Position numbers and translations under genes: made by a program. The notes below the pieces were generated by a model, which ran no database searches, was not told the DNA's origin, and worked only from the letters and a program-made list of their open reading frames with translations. This document shows, piece by piece, positions 34,528-43,800 of a stretch of DNA of 51,171 nt (positions are counted from its first letter, which is position 1; the number at the start of each line of letters is the position of its first letter). Source of the stretch: Clostridiales bacterium (lineage in GTDB: Bacteria; Bacillota; Clostridia; Christensenellales; Pumilibacteraceae); NCBI GenBank assembly GCA_022508485.1, contig JAFLVD010000012.1:9830-61000 (forward strand), written 5' to 3'.

Positions 34528-35596
34528 GACATTCCTCCATGAGTTTTTCGAATCTTCCGAATAGGAATTCGGTGTCCTGCGGTCCGCCGCACGCTTCGGG
34601 GTGGAACTGTACGGAGAACTGAGGTCCTACGTAGTCTATTCCCTCTACCGTCTTATCGTTGGCGTTAACAAAGCGCACGGTACCCTTTTTGGGGTCGAGC
34701 GTATCGCCCTTAACCGCATAGCCGTGGTTTTGGCTTGTTATGTACGTTCTGCCCGTAACAATGTCCTTAACGGGCTGGTTGGCGCCGCGGTGGCCGTATT
34801 TAAGCTTAACTGTACGCGCGCCGTTGGCAAGCGCCAAAAGCTGATGCCCGAGGCATATTCCGAACATCGGGATATTAGCCGCGATAAGCTTTTTAATCTC
34901 GCCTATAATTTCGAGGTTGTCCGCAGGGTCGCCGCCGCCGTTACTGAGCATAATGCCGTCGGGTTTAAGCGCAAGCGCTTCCTCCGCCGTCGTGTGCGCA
35001 GGAACGATAATTACGTCGCAGCCGCGTTTAACGAGCACACGCTCGATATTCTTTTTTGCGCCGAAGTCGTACAGCACTACGCGAGGGCTTGTGTTTTCGG
35101 ACTCGACCCGGGAAACGGCCTTGCACGTCGTGTTTTCTACTGCGTTTTTAACGCGGAACTTCTTTAATTCCGCAAGCTTTTCGGGCAGGTTTTTAAGATC
35201 GCTCGTAATCATAGCGTTCATAACGCCGCCCGAACGGATTTTACGCGTCAGCGCGCGCGTATCTATTCCGCATATACCCACAACGTTATTCTGTTTAAGG
35301 TACTCGTCAAGCTCTAACTTTTTGCGGTAGTTGGATCCTTCCGCACAAAGCTCTCTCACTATGTACCCGGCAAGATACGGTCTGTCGCTTTCCGCGTCCT
35401 CCGGTATAGCGCCGTAGTTGCCGATAAGTGGGAATGTGTGCATTACAAGCTGACCGTAGTAGCTGGGGTCGGTCAGCGTTTGAATATAACCGCACATAGC
35501 GGTCGTAAAGACCGCCTCTCCAATCGCCGTGCCTTCGGCGCCGATGGCTTTGCCCGTTAGCACTGTTCCGTCCTTCATGATAAGGTATCTGTCCAT
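34520..35596 (-). CDS. carA: Carbamoyl-phosphate synthase small subunit
   Basis: Glutaminase subunit that channels ammonia to CarB. It has 358 residues. The N-terminal CarA domain includes TAMCGYIQTLTDPSY. The C-terminal class I amidotransferase domain has the nucleophile motif GICLGHQLLALA and a His-Glu pair in VQFHPEACGG. The ATG has GAGG five bases upstream. It lies 8 bases after purF and overlaps carB-dapF. Confidence 0.96.
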   Translation of the reverse strand: MDRYLIMKDGTVLTGKAIGAEGTAIGEAVFTTAMCGYIQTLTDPSYYGQLVMHTFPLIGNYGAIPEDAESDRPYLAGYIVRELCAEGSNYRKKLELDEYLKQNNVVGICGIDTRALTRKIRSGGVMNAMITSDLKNLPEKLAELKKFRVKNAVENTTCKAVSRVESENTSPRVVLYDFGAKKNIERVLVKRGCDVIIVPAHTTAEEALALKPDGIMLSNGGGDPADNLEIIGEIKKLIAANIPMFGICLGHQLLALANGARTVKLKYGHRGANQPVKDIVTGRTYITSQNHGYAVKGDTLDPKKGTVRFVNANDKTVEGIDYVGPQFSVQFHPEACGGPQDTEFLFGRFEKLMEECHA

Positions 35597-35604
35597 AATT
35601 ACCT

Positions 35605-37029
35605 CTATTTATCTTTCGGCGAGTTAACGTCGTCGAATGTGTTTTTTAGCGTAGGATTGACCGGCGCGGGATAGTCGCCGGTAAAGCAGCCCGTGCAAAA
35701 TCCCGTTTCGGGGGAAATAGCTTTAAGGTTTTCGAGCGAAAGATATTCGAGGCTGTCCGCGCCTATCTTCTCGCAAATTCCCTTCGTATCGTAATAGTTG
35801 GCCACAAGATGCTCGGGGCTGTCTATGTCGACGCCGAAGTAGCACGGGTACTTAAACGGCGGCGAGGAAATGCGCATGTGTACCTCTTTCGCCCCGGCGC
35901 GGCGCAGCATTTTTATTATGCGCGTGCTCGTGGTGGACCGCACTATCGAGTCGTCGATAAGTACGACTCGCTTGCCGGCAACGGTCGAGCGAATGGGGTT
36001 TAGCTTAATGTCGACCGCGTGCTCGCGCTTTACCTGGTCGGGCAGTATAAACGAGCGGCCTATGTATTTGTTTTTTACAAACGCCTGAACGACGGGAATA
36101 CCCGATTCCAGCGAGTACCCTTGCGCCGCCTGAAGTCCCGAGTCCGGCACGCCGCAAACGCAGTCGGCATCGGTGGGCATTTGGCGGTAAAGTGCGCGCC
36201 CCATCATAACGCGCGCGTCGTACACGCTTATGCCGTCGATAACCGAGTCGGGCCGCGCAAAGTACACAAACTCGAACGAGCACAATCCGCTCTGCGACGC
36301 GTTATCCAGTCTGTACGACTTCATGCCGCCCTTTAAATCGCAGCAAAGCACCTCGCCCGGCTTAATATCGCGCACGAATTCCGCACCGAGGGCGTCGAGC
36401 GCGCACGTTTCGGAAGCGAACACCGTCGATTCGCCAAGCTTACCCATGCACAGCGGACGGAAGCCGTTGCGGTCGCGGACGGCTATGAGCTTGTCCTTTG
36501 TGGCTATAACTATGGAAAACGCGCCGTCTACAATGTTCATGGACTTGACTATGGCGCGCTCTAAGTCGTTGGTCTCGAGCATATTGCGAACGATAAGAAT
36601 ATTTAATATTTCGGTGTCGTTCGTGGTGTGCATTATCATGCCCGACTGAACAAGCTCGTTTCTTATTCTGAGCGAATTAGTCAGGTTGCCGTTATGGGCA
36701 AGAGCCAGCGATATTTTGGAATGGACTGTTTCTATGGGCTGTGCGTTTTCGATGTTGCACGAGCCGGTTGTTGAATATCTTACATGACCTACCGCAATTT
36801 TGGTGTTTGCGACAAATTCGAGATAGTCGTTATTAAAAACGTCGGATACAAGCCCCATGCCCTTTTTGCATTTGAGCGTTCCGTCTACAAAAGTGGCGAT
36901 ACCGGCGCTTTCCTGACCGCGGTGTTGAAGCGCAATCAGTGCACTTGCCGTGAGCGGAACGGACGGTATAGCCTTGGGCGATATTATTCCGAATACGCCG
37001 CATTCTTCACTTAGTTTAGTTAGCTTCAC
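35605..37029 (-). CDS. purF: Amidophosphoribosyltransferase (PurF)
   Basis: It commits PRPP to purine synthesis using glutamine. It has 474 residues. The catalytic Cys10 lies after a nine-residue propeptide ending in SEE, as in class II amidotransferases that mature by N-terminal cleavage. The PRPP loop is VVLIDDSIVRSTTS. Cys residues in YPCYFGVD and FCTGCFTGDYP fit the Fe-S-binding Bacillus type. The start is GTG at 37029, with GAGG eight bases upstream. It begins 3 bases after the ANTAR gene and ends 8 bases before carA. No other pur genes are in the window. Confidence 0.95.
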   Translation of the reverse strand: MKLTKLSEECGVFGIISPKAIPSVPLTASALIALQHRGQESAGIATFVDGTLKCKKGMGLVSDVFNNDYLEFVANTKIAVGHVRYSTTGSCNIENAQPIETVHSKISLALAHNGNLTNSLRIRNELVQSGMIMHTTNDTEILNILIVRNMLETNDLERAIVKSMNIVDGAFSIVIATKDKLIAVRDRNGFRPLCMGKLGESTVFASETCALDALGAEFVRDIKPGEVLCCDLKGGMKSYRLDNASQSGLCSFEFVYFARPDSVIDGISVYDARVMMGRALYRQMPTDADCVCGVPDSGLQAAQGYSLESGIPVVQAFVKNKYIGRSFILPDQVKREHAVDIKLNPIRSTVAGKRVVLIDDSIVRSTTSTRIIKMLRRAGAKEVHMRISSPPFKYPCYFGVDIDSPEHLVANYYDTKGICEKIGADSLEYLSLENLKAISPETGFCTGCFTGDYPAPVNPTLKNTFDDVNSPKDK

Positions 37030-37032
37030 TTG

Positions 37033-37596
37033 TTATGCCTCGTAGGTTTTAAGAATATCCATTGCGACTTTTCTGCGCGACATGCGCATATCCATCGATT
37101 TTTTTTCTATAAACTTGTGCGCCTGCTCTTCCGAATAGCCGAGGGAATGCATAAGCGCTATTTTTGCGCGCGAGATGTACTTTAAGTCGTCGAGCTTTGC
37201 GTTAAGCTTTTCGTTTTGCTCTTTAAGCGCTCGCACTCTCGCGTTGGCTACCGTTACTATTCTGACCGTTTCGGCAAGCGTCGACTTTGTTATAGGTCTT
37301 ATCAGCGACACCACGCCGCACTCGCCGAGGTCGTCGGAAAACATATCCACCTTAACGTAGTCGTCGATATAAATTCCGCCGCAGTCGAAACTGTCCGCAA
37401 GGAACGCCGCAAGCTCGTTTCCCTGCTCGTCCGACAGCCCGCCGTTAATTATAAAGATATCAAAAGGGCGCACAAGAGCCGCACGCCGCGCCTCTGCGGC
37501 GTTGGAACATACCGTACAATCTATCTTGACCCGATTAAGAACGTCGGATATGGCAAACTGCATTTTGGTCGTATCCGCTACGATCAGTGCGTCCAA
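37033..37596 (-). CDS. ANTAR-domain RNA-binding antiterminator with degenerate receiver
   Basis: A 187-residue protein with a receiver-like N-terminus, a coiled coil at about 115-140 and a C-terminal ANTAR domain at about 132-187 (ISRAKIALMHSLGYSEEQAH, then MDMRMSRRKVAMDIL). ANTAR domains bind paired RNA hairpins and prevent termination. The receiver looks unable to take a phosphate: Asn51 stands at the phospho-Asp site (FDIFIIN) and Arg100 replaces the usual Lys. The layout recalls AmiR. The start is TTG with a strong AAAGGAGG six bases upstream. It lies between the glutamine synthetase homologue (32-base gap) and purF (3-base gap). Confidence 0.88.
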   Translation of the reverse strand: MDALIVADTTKMQFAISDVLNRVKIDCTVCSNAAEARRAALVRPFDIFIINGGLSDEQGNELAAFLADSFDCGGIYIDDYVKVDMFSDDLGECGVVSLIRPITKSTLAETVRIVTVANARVRALKEQNEKLNAKLDDLKYISRAKIALMHSLGYSEEQAHKFIEKKSMDMRMSRRKVAMDILKTYEA

Positions 37597-37628
37597 AAAA
37601 TACCTCCTTTAAAAATATTATTGACTGA

Positions 37629-38831
37629 CTAAATATCGGAATAGAAATCGAAAAGCTCTCTATCCGTTTCGAGCGCATGAGCGTCGTCGCGACGCTTTTG
37701 AATGGTGTCGAGTACGCCGTCGAGATGGACGGGAATTTGCTTGTGCAGCCACTCGCTACCGCGCGCAAACTTAATCGCGTCGCCAACCGAATCGAACAAG
37801 TAGTCGTTGCATTCGGATACGGGACGAAGTGAATAACCGTTTTCTATACCCTCTCTGCCGGCCGCGAAAATAAGCGACAACGCGACGAAAAGATTGCACG
37901 TCGAGTCGGGTGTTCTAAGCTGAATGGTATTGTCGTCAAATATACGAATAGCGGTACTGCGGTCGTCTGCGTATTTAATCTTGTAACCTTTCCCCAAACG
38001 CTTGTAGCTGTTTTGAGTGGGGTTTGCAAGGCAGGTTATCTCTTTGTATCTTCTCAAAATGCCTTCCGCAAACGCCCTGCTCGCCTTTTGCGAATTCTTG
38101 CCGGACAGCGTTATCGAAAGATGAAGTCCGCTTCCCGGCTGATTGGATAACGGCTTGGGCATAAAGGACGCCACGCAGCCGCTTATCGCGCTTACCGTCT
38201 TGACCGCCGCCTTAAACATAACAAAGTTACGCGCCGCGGAAATGGGGTCGGCGGACTCAAAGTCTATTTCGTTCTGGCCGGGTCCGCGTTCGTGGTGCGC
38301 GGAAATGGGTTTAAGCCCCATGTCCTCAAGACTCAATATTACGTCGCGGCGCAGCGTCTCGCATTTATCGAACGGATAGCTTGCGCAATAGTCGGCGTTA
38401 TCGATAGGCTCTAAAATGTCAGCCTCGTCCTTCATAACGTAAAACTCGCACTCCGTGGCGACCTTTGCGCTGTAACCGAGCTTAGCAAGTGCTTTAACTT
38501 CCGAATCGAGAAGCACCATAGGGTCGCAGACAAACGGCGTGCAATCGAGGTTGCCTATATTGCAAAACACGCTCACCACTCTGCCGGAATGAGGACGCCA
38601 CGGCAAATCGCTCATAAGCGCCGATACAGGCATGAGCTTTAAGTCGGTTCCGCCGACGCCTGTAAGCGACGAGCTGTCTATGGACACGCCGTGCTCGAAC
38701 GAATCCTCGAGCTGTGAGCTTAACACTGAAATATTACGCTGTCTGCCGAAAAAATCGCAAAACGTAAGCTTAACAAACTTTACGTCGTTTTCCCTAACGT
38801 ATTCGAGAAGCTCGCTTTTGGTCGAAATCAT
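37629..38831 (-). CDS. glnA: Glutamine synthetase type I homologue, possibly catalytically impaired
   Basis: A 400-residue GS-I relative, shorter than the usual ~440-470. The start is the ATG at 38831, with GGAGG six bases upstream. Conserved are the Asp52 loop (DSSS), Glu127 and Glu129 (ECEF), Glu181 and Glu188 (HHERGPGQNEID), His237, NPTQNSYKRL and the Arg pair in RSTAIRI. Compared with E. coli GlnA, the flap Glu327 (GYEAP) is replaced by Lys284 (GYKIK). The metal ligand Glu357 (RIEVR) is replaced by Gln304 (TIQLR). Loops near both sites are shortened. It may be a weak enzyme, a relative acting on another amine, or a sensor. It sits 30 bases after pgm and 32 before the ANTAR gene. Confidence 0.85.
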   Translation of the reverse strand: MISTKSELLEYVRENDVKFVKLTFCDFFGRQRNISVLSSQLEDSFEHGVSIDSSSLTGVGGTDLKLMPVSALMSDLPWRPHSGRVVSVFCNIGNLDCTPFVCDPMVLLDSEVKALAKLGYSAKVATECEFYVMKDEADILEPIDNADYCASYPFDKCETLRRDVILSLEDMGLKPISAHHERGPGQNEIDFESADPISAARNFVMFKAAVKTVSAISGCVASFMPKPLSNQPGSGLHLSITLSGKNSQKASRAFAEGILRRYKEITCLANPTQNSYKRLGKGYKIKYADDRSTAIRIFDDNTIQLRTPDSTCNLFVALSLIFAAGREGIENGYSLRPVSECNDYLFDSVGDAIKFARGSEWLHKQIPVHLDGVLDTIQKRRDDAHALETDRELFDFYSDI

Positions 38832-38861
38832 ATTATTCCTCCGAAAAATCAACCCTTCGAT

Positions 38862-40487
38862 TTACTGCATGAATTTATTGGCTTCGGCCAAAATGGTGTC
38901 TATGCGTTTTTCTCCGCCATTCGCCGCAGTAATGTAAACCTTGATAAGCGGCTCTGTGCCAGACGGGCGAATAATAAGCTTACTGCCGTCCTCCGCCTTG
39001 TACGAAAGCACGTCCGCTTTGGGAAGGTCTGTTACCGTTTGCGTTAAGTAGTCGATACTTTCCACCACCTTGGACCCGTCAATCGCCACGGGCGGCTTGC
39101 GCCTGATGCCGGATAAAACGTCCTTCATCTTTTGCGCGCCTTCCGCGCCCTCGTAGGTAAACGAAACCGTTCTGTGATAGTATCTGCCAAACTTTGAATA
39201 AATACCTTCGAGAACGTCGGATAACGTTTTGCCCTGCTTTTTATAGCTCGCCGTCATTTCGGCAACGAGCATTGCGGCAAGCACCGCGTCCTTATCTCTT
39301 ACGTACGAGCCGGAAAGATAGCCGTAGCTCTCTTCGAAGCCTAAAATAAATCTGTCGCTCTCGCCGACCTTTTCGAGCTTTTTAATTACCTCGCCTATGT
39401 ACTTAAAGCCGGTAAGTACGTCCCTGACCTCCGCGCCGTACAACTCGGCGACAACCCTTGCAAGGTCGGTGGAAACAATGGTTTTTACCACAACCGGATT
39501 TTTGGGAAGGTCCTTTTTGTGCGAGAACAGATAGTCGATAAGAAGCACGCCCATCTCGTTACCGGTTATAAGCCGATACCCGTCCGCCGTTTTTACCGCG
39601 GCGCCGAGCCTATCCGCGTCGGGGTCGGTGCCTATTACGATGTCGGCACCCAGCTTTTTCGCAAGTTCTATGCCAAGCTTAAGCGCCTCCGCCTTTTCGG
39701 GGTTGGGATACGAGCACGTGGTAAAGTTTCCGTCCGGCCGCGCCTGCTCGGGAACAACCGTAACGTTTTTAAAACCGCGCTCAAAAAGCATTTGCGGCAC
39801 GATGTCGCAACCCGTTCCGTTAAGCGGCGTGTACACTATGGAAACGTCGTTACCTCCCCCGACCGACCGCTCGTATACCTTGTCGAGGTATTCGCGAGTA
39901 ACGTCGATAAACTTAATCGTTTTATTTTTAAGCGCGGCGTTAAAATCGGCCGCCTTAACGTCGAAGTAGTCGACCTTGTTAACGTAACCGAGGATTTCCG
40001 CTGCGGCGGAGTCGGTAACTTGGCAACCGTCCGGACCGTAAACCTTGTAGCCGTTGTACTTGGCAGGGTTATGGCTTGCGGTTATCATTATTCCGGCGTC
40101 GCAGGAAAAGTGCCTGACCATAAACGAAAGGTACGGCGTAGGTTTAAGCTTGTCGCTTATGTACGAGCTTATTCCGTTTTGCGCAAGAACCGCCGCGGCA
40201 TAGCGAGCGAATTCCTCCGAGTAATGACGGGAATCGTAGCTTATGGCTACCGACAGCTTTTTGGACTTAGACAGCAGGTAGTCGGCAAGTCCTTGAGTTG
40301 CGCGTCCCACCGTATAGTTGTTCATGCGATTTGTGCCTGCGCCTATCACGCCGCGAAGTCCGGCCGTGCCGAATTCGAGATCCTTATAGAAGGCGTCGAT
40401 TTTGGCGTCCTCGTTCATTGCGGCAAGTTCGGTCTTGAGGTCGTTAGCCTTAGCAAGCCATTCCGAGTACTTTTTAGCGATATCCAT
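38862..40487 (-). CDS. pgcA: Phosphoglucomutase / phosphomannomutase
   Basis: It interconverts glucose 1-phosphate and glucose 6-phosphate through a phosphoserine enzyme. It has 541 residues from the ATG at 40487 (GGAGG five bases upstream). The catalytic serine is in MITASHNPAKYNGYK, the metal loop is GTDPDADRLG, the sugar-binding loop is GFEESYGYL, and the phosphate-binding RPSGTEPLIKVY closes it. The length fits the Bacillus PgcA group better than the ~450-residue phosphoglucosamine mutases. It is the first gene of the operon leading to glnA, so the leader hairpin would control it too. The name is the closest match, not proven. Confidence 0.9.
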   Translation of the reverse strand: MDIAKKYSEWLAKANDLKTELAAMNEDAKIDAFYKDLEFGTAGLRGVIGAGTNRMNNYTVGRATQGLADYLLSKSKKLSVAISYDSRHYSEEFARYAAAVLAQNGISSYISDKLKPTPYLSFMVRHFSCDAGIMITASHNPAKYNGYKVYGPDGCQVTDSAAAEILGYVNKVDYFDVKAADFNAALKNKTIKFIDVTREYLDKVYERSVGGGNDVSIVYTPLNGTGCDIVPQMLFERGFKNVTVVPEQARPDGNFTTCSYPNPEKAEALKLGIELAKKLGADIVIGTDPDADRLGAAVKTADGYRLITGNEMGVLLIDYLFSHKKDLPKNPVVVKTIVSTDLARVVAELYGAEVRDVLTGFKYIGEVIKKLEKVGESDRFILGFEESYGYLSGSYVRDKDAVLAAMLVAEMTASYKKQGKTLSDVLEGIYSKFGRYYHRTVSFTYEGAEGAQKMKDVLSGIRRKPPVAIDGSKVVESIDYLTQTVTDLPKADVLSYKAEDGSKLIIRPSGTEPLIKVYITAANGGEKRIDTILAEANKFMQ

Positions 40488-40503
40488 GAAACCCTCCGTT
40501 TTG

Positions 40504-40538
40504 AAAAAAGAGAAATGTATACTATTATACACTTCTCT
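40504..40538 (-). terminator. Leader hairpin with U-run: possible attenuator of the pgm-glnA-purF operon
   Basis: On the minus strand a 13-bp stem (40526-40538 with 40509-40521, one G-U pair, 4-base AUAG loop) is followed by U6. It lies between the promoter and the ribosome-binding site of pgm, so it is in the leader rather than at the end of a gene. The stem is A/U-rich, so its strength as a terminator is uncertain. I did not see a second hairpin of the kind ANTAR proteins usually bind. Confidence 0.6.
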
Positions 40539-40573
40539 CTATTTCTTTTTCGCCGTTTCTTTCATTGAATTCC

Positions 40574-40602
40574 ATTTTATCAAATTATCGTCATTCTGTC
40601 AA
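40574..40602 (-). promoter_or_regulatory. Promoter of the pgm-glnA-ANTAR-purF-carAB-pyrG-dapL operon
   Basis: On the minus strand a perfect TTGACA (40597-40602), a 17-base spacer and TAAAAT (40574-40579) with TGA upstream. The leader to pgm is about 80 bases and contains the hairpin listed separately. Nothing else that I could identify lies between 40603 and 40742. Confidence 0.85.
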
Positions 40603-40742
40603 GCGGAATACGGATATAAGAGAAAAGCACATTTCATCAAGTTGTCCCAGAGCGTAAACGTTATCCATCTATACCGTATCAAAAAAAGTTTTTCCTTCGT
40701 GCCTTTTCCAAACCGAAATTACGTTTTTATTTATACTATTAC

Positions 40743-40777
40743 ACAAAATAAAGGGTATGGCGATTGCCATACCCTTT
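40743..40777 (-). terminator. Intrinsic terminator of the giant surface protein gene
   Basis: A perfect 12-bp stem (40750-40761 with 40766-40777, 4-base loop) is followed on the minus strand by TTTATTTT. It lies 26 bases after the stop codon. Confidence 0.82.
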
Positions 40778-40803
40778 TATGCTTCGCGCCGAGGCGCTAC
40801 ATA

Positions 40804-43800
40804 TTAGAAGTTGTCGGGATCGAAACCGTCCGGTGCGGTCGGAGGAGTTTGAGGTCCGGGACCGCCGGGGGCTTGAGTTCCGAATGTGTCGCCGGTGCCG
40901 GCACCGAGCTGCAAGCTGTTGGGCTGAGGCGCACTTTGACCGCCGCCTAACATAAGGCCGGGATCCTGCGCGGACTGCATTGTGGGAGGCAGATAGCCGT
41001 AAGACTGATAGCCTGCCATGCCGCCGCCGGACAGACGCATCATCTCTTGCTCAAGCTCAAGCTCGGAGTTAAGCAGCGCTTCTATCTCGAGGCGGAGTCT
41101 CCTACGCTTACGTACAACTGCGACTATGATTATGATAGCGATTATAATGAGAAGGATTGCGCCTGCGATAATGCCCCACATAATCGGATTGGACTGGACG
41201 GACGCCATAAAGTTCATCCACAGCGACGGTTCTTCCATATCCGTGCAGTTAATAACGATGGTGTGGGTGTACAGGGTGTTGCTAAGGTCGGTTATCGTAA
41301 AGGTGAACTCGGTCTCGCCGCGCGCTTTAAAGAGCAGTACGAGGTTGCCGTTGTCGACGTGCGCTTCCGCGTACGAGGAAATCTTTACTTCGACCGGGGT
41401 TATGAAGCGCATTACGTCCTCGGTATCGGGATCGGTAAACCAATCCTGAGGGCGAATGGTTATCATGTTGTTCTGATTGAGGTCCGCCTTACTGTACGTA
41501 CCCATGTTCTCGATCTTTCTCATAACCGGCGCATGGTTTTGAGTTATCTTAATCGGCAGAGTCTTTCTTACGTCCATGCCGCCGATTGTAAACAACACGT
41601 CGATTGTCGCGTCGGGATCTATGTAGTTGGCGGTAATCTTCCAGTCGCCGCTCTCACCGTCCGCGGACTTATCGACAAACGCCGAGGTAAGTATGTCGCC
41701 GTTCGGGTTGATAACCGAGATCGCGCCCGAAGTAGGCGTAATGCTCTTAATCGAGTAGCCGTCGGCGTTGTTCGGCTCGGTGGTCGAGTTGAGAAGCAGT
41801 GCCGGCGTAACGACGCGCGTTACCCTATTGGCTATCTCGAATTCGGGCAACGCCATATCCTCGATAGGCCTGGATACTGTGATATAAACGTTAATCGTGG
41901 TAAGTATGCCATCCTCAATCGGTATCGCCGCGCCGCGCATGTAACCGCTATCCACGACGGTAAACGATACGAGCTGAGTACCGTAAACGCCGGGAGTAAG
42001 AATGATTGCAAACTTCTGGTGGTGTTCGCTTGCGTCCCAGGTTACGTCGCAGACGGTGTTAATCTCGATTATGCCGCCCTTTCCGTCGTCGATACCGTCG
42101 GCGTTAGGACCGTAGATGGTCGGAGGGAAGTTAAGGTCGGTCTTTTCGTAAACACGCATGTCTGAGATGTAGATAAAGGTGTTGGACGACTCGTCCTCTT
42201 CCGCATTTGCGTCGTCGCCTTCGTTGATGTCGGTTACGAAGTCGAGTATGGATCGGATAATAGGCTGGGTCTCCCCGTCCTTGCCGACACCCATGACGTT
42301 TATACTCATGTTGGAGGATTTAGGCGCAGGCGCGGTGTTACCTACCGTAAGGTGGATACGCATAATGCTCGTTCTTGCGGTAAGTACCGAGTCGCGAATC
42401 TGCATTTCCACTTCCGCGCTCGAACCGCGCGCCGTGCTTATGCACTTAAACCTAATGGACTGCATGGTCGACACGCCGTACTTGTTTGTTCCGGGAGGCG
42501 CCGAGAAGCTGAACAGCGGACCGCTTGCGTTGCTAATCGTCGTCGTCGAGCTTGTCAGACAGTTGGCGACGCCGGTATTGACAAAGAAGTAAGCGTCCAT
42601 ATCGATGTCGGCGTCCTTGATGATACCGGTGCTTATAAGCTGACCCTGCGCATTGTACTGATCGGCAAAGTTGATTACAAGCGTTTCGTTGTAAGGAATG
42701 GTCGCGTACAAATCGTAGCCGCCAAGCTCGGAATAAGTGATAGTAAAGCCGTCGGTAGGTATAGTCGTCTTAGCGAACTCAGGAACGCTGTTTTCCACTT
42801 CCACATAGATGATTGTGGAAATAGTTTGCGCGTTGCGGCCCGACGAAGCGGCACGGGAGTTAAGGGTATCGCGGCAGTTAATCCTTACCGGGATAGTCGT
42901 CGTTGCCGGAACGCCTTCCTGCGACGGTTGACCGATGTTAATCTTACGGTTAACGGTAACCTTTACGCTCTTAATGATGTTGCCGTTGCCGTCGTCCACG
43001 TTGGTCGCACCTATCGAAAGAACGGGGTCGTTTGCGATAGTGGGATTGTACGCGTCGGTAGGAACGGGCTGACCGTTAAACGACTGCAGTATCTCGTGCG
43101 AAACGTACGTGAGCGTTTCCTGTCCGGTAGGCGCCCTAAGCATGTCGTAATCGTAGAACAGACCGAAATCTTCGGTAAGCCTGGAATCCTGGTTGTAAAG
43201 ACTCCAAATAATGGACTCGCCGGCTTTGCCGCTGAACACATTAAACGCGGAACCGCGGAGTGTCTTATCGGGATTGAGCGGATAGCCGTAGTTGATGTTG
43301 GTCGCCTCTACCGCGACGGGCAGGGAGTTGCTTACCGAAACGTCGACAAACGCGTCCTGCGCGGTGCCTGCGGTCGTACCGCACTTTTTGGAAACCCTAA
43401 CGTACAGAGGAATGTACCCTTCCGTATACTCGGAGTAGAATATCGTCGCCGAGTTGGGATAGAACGTAAGAATCTTGCCGTCGTCGGATATTTCGATTGT
43501 AAAGAAGCGCGAAACGTAGTCGTAAATATCGCCGTTACCGTTATAGAAGCTGCCGTTACTCTGGTTAAGGCTTACAATCAACTGTTCCTCGGAAAGGTTG
43601 CTTGAGTTGAAAGCTGTTGCGGTAAACTGGCCGTTTTCGAGCTTGGTGAGAAGCGCGTAAACGGAGACGCTGTACAGTGCGGAAGGCGCCGTCGCGTCTA
43701 CGTCCACAACGATTGCGGTATTGCTGTTGGTTTCCGTAATGAGCGCGATATCTTCGGGCGTACCGTCTACAACGTATTCGGCATAGCTCTTTAAGTTAAC

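Noticed and set aside
39519-40568. Long plus-strand frame antisense to pgm
   Set aside because: It is the shadow of pgm, with no promoter or ribosome-binding site and no recognisable family.
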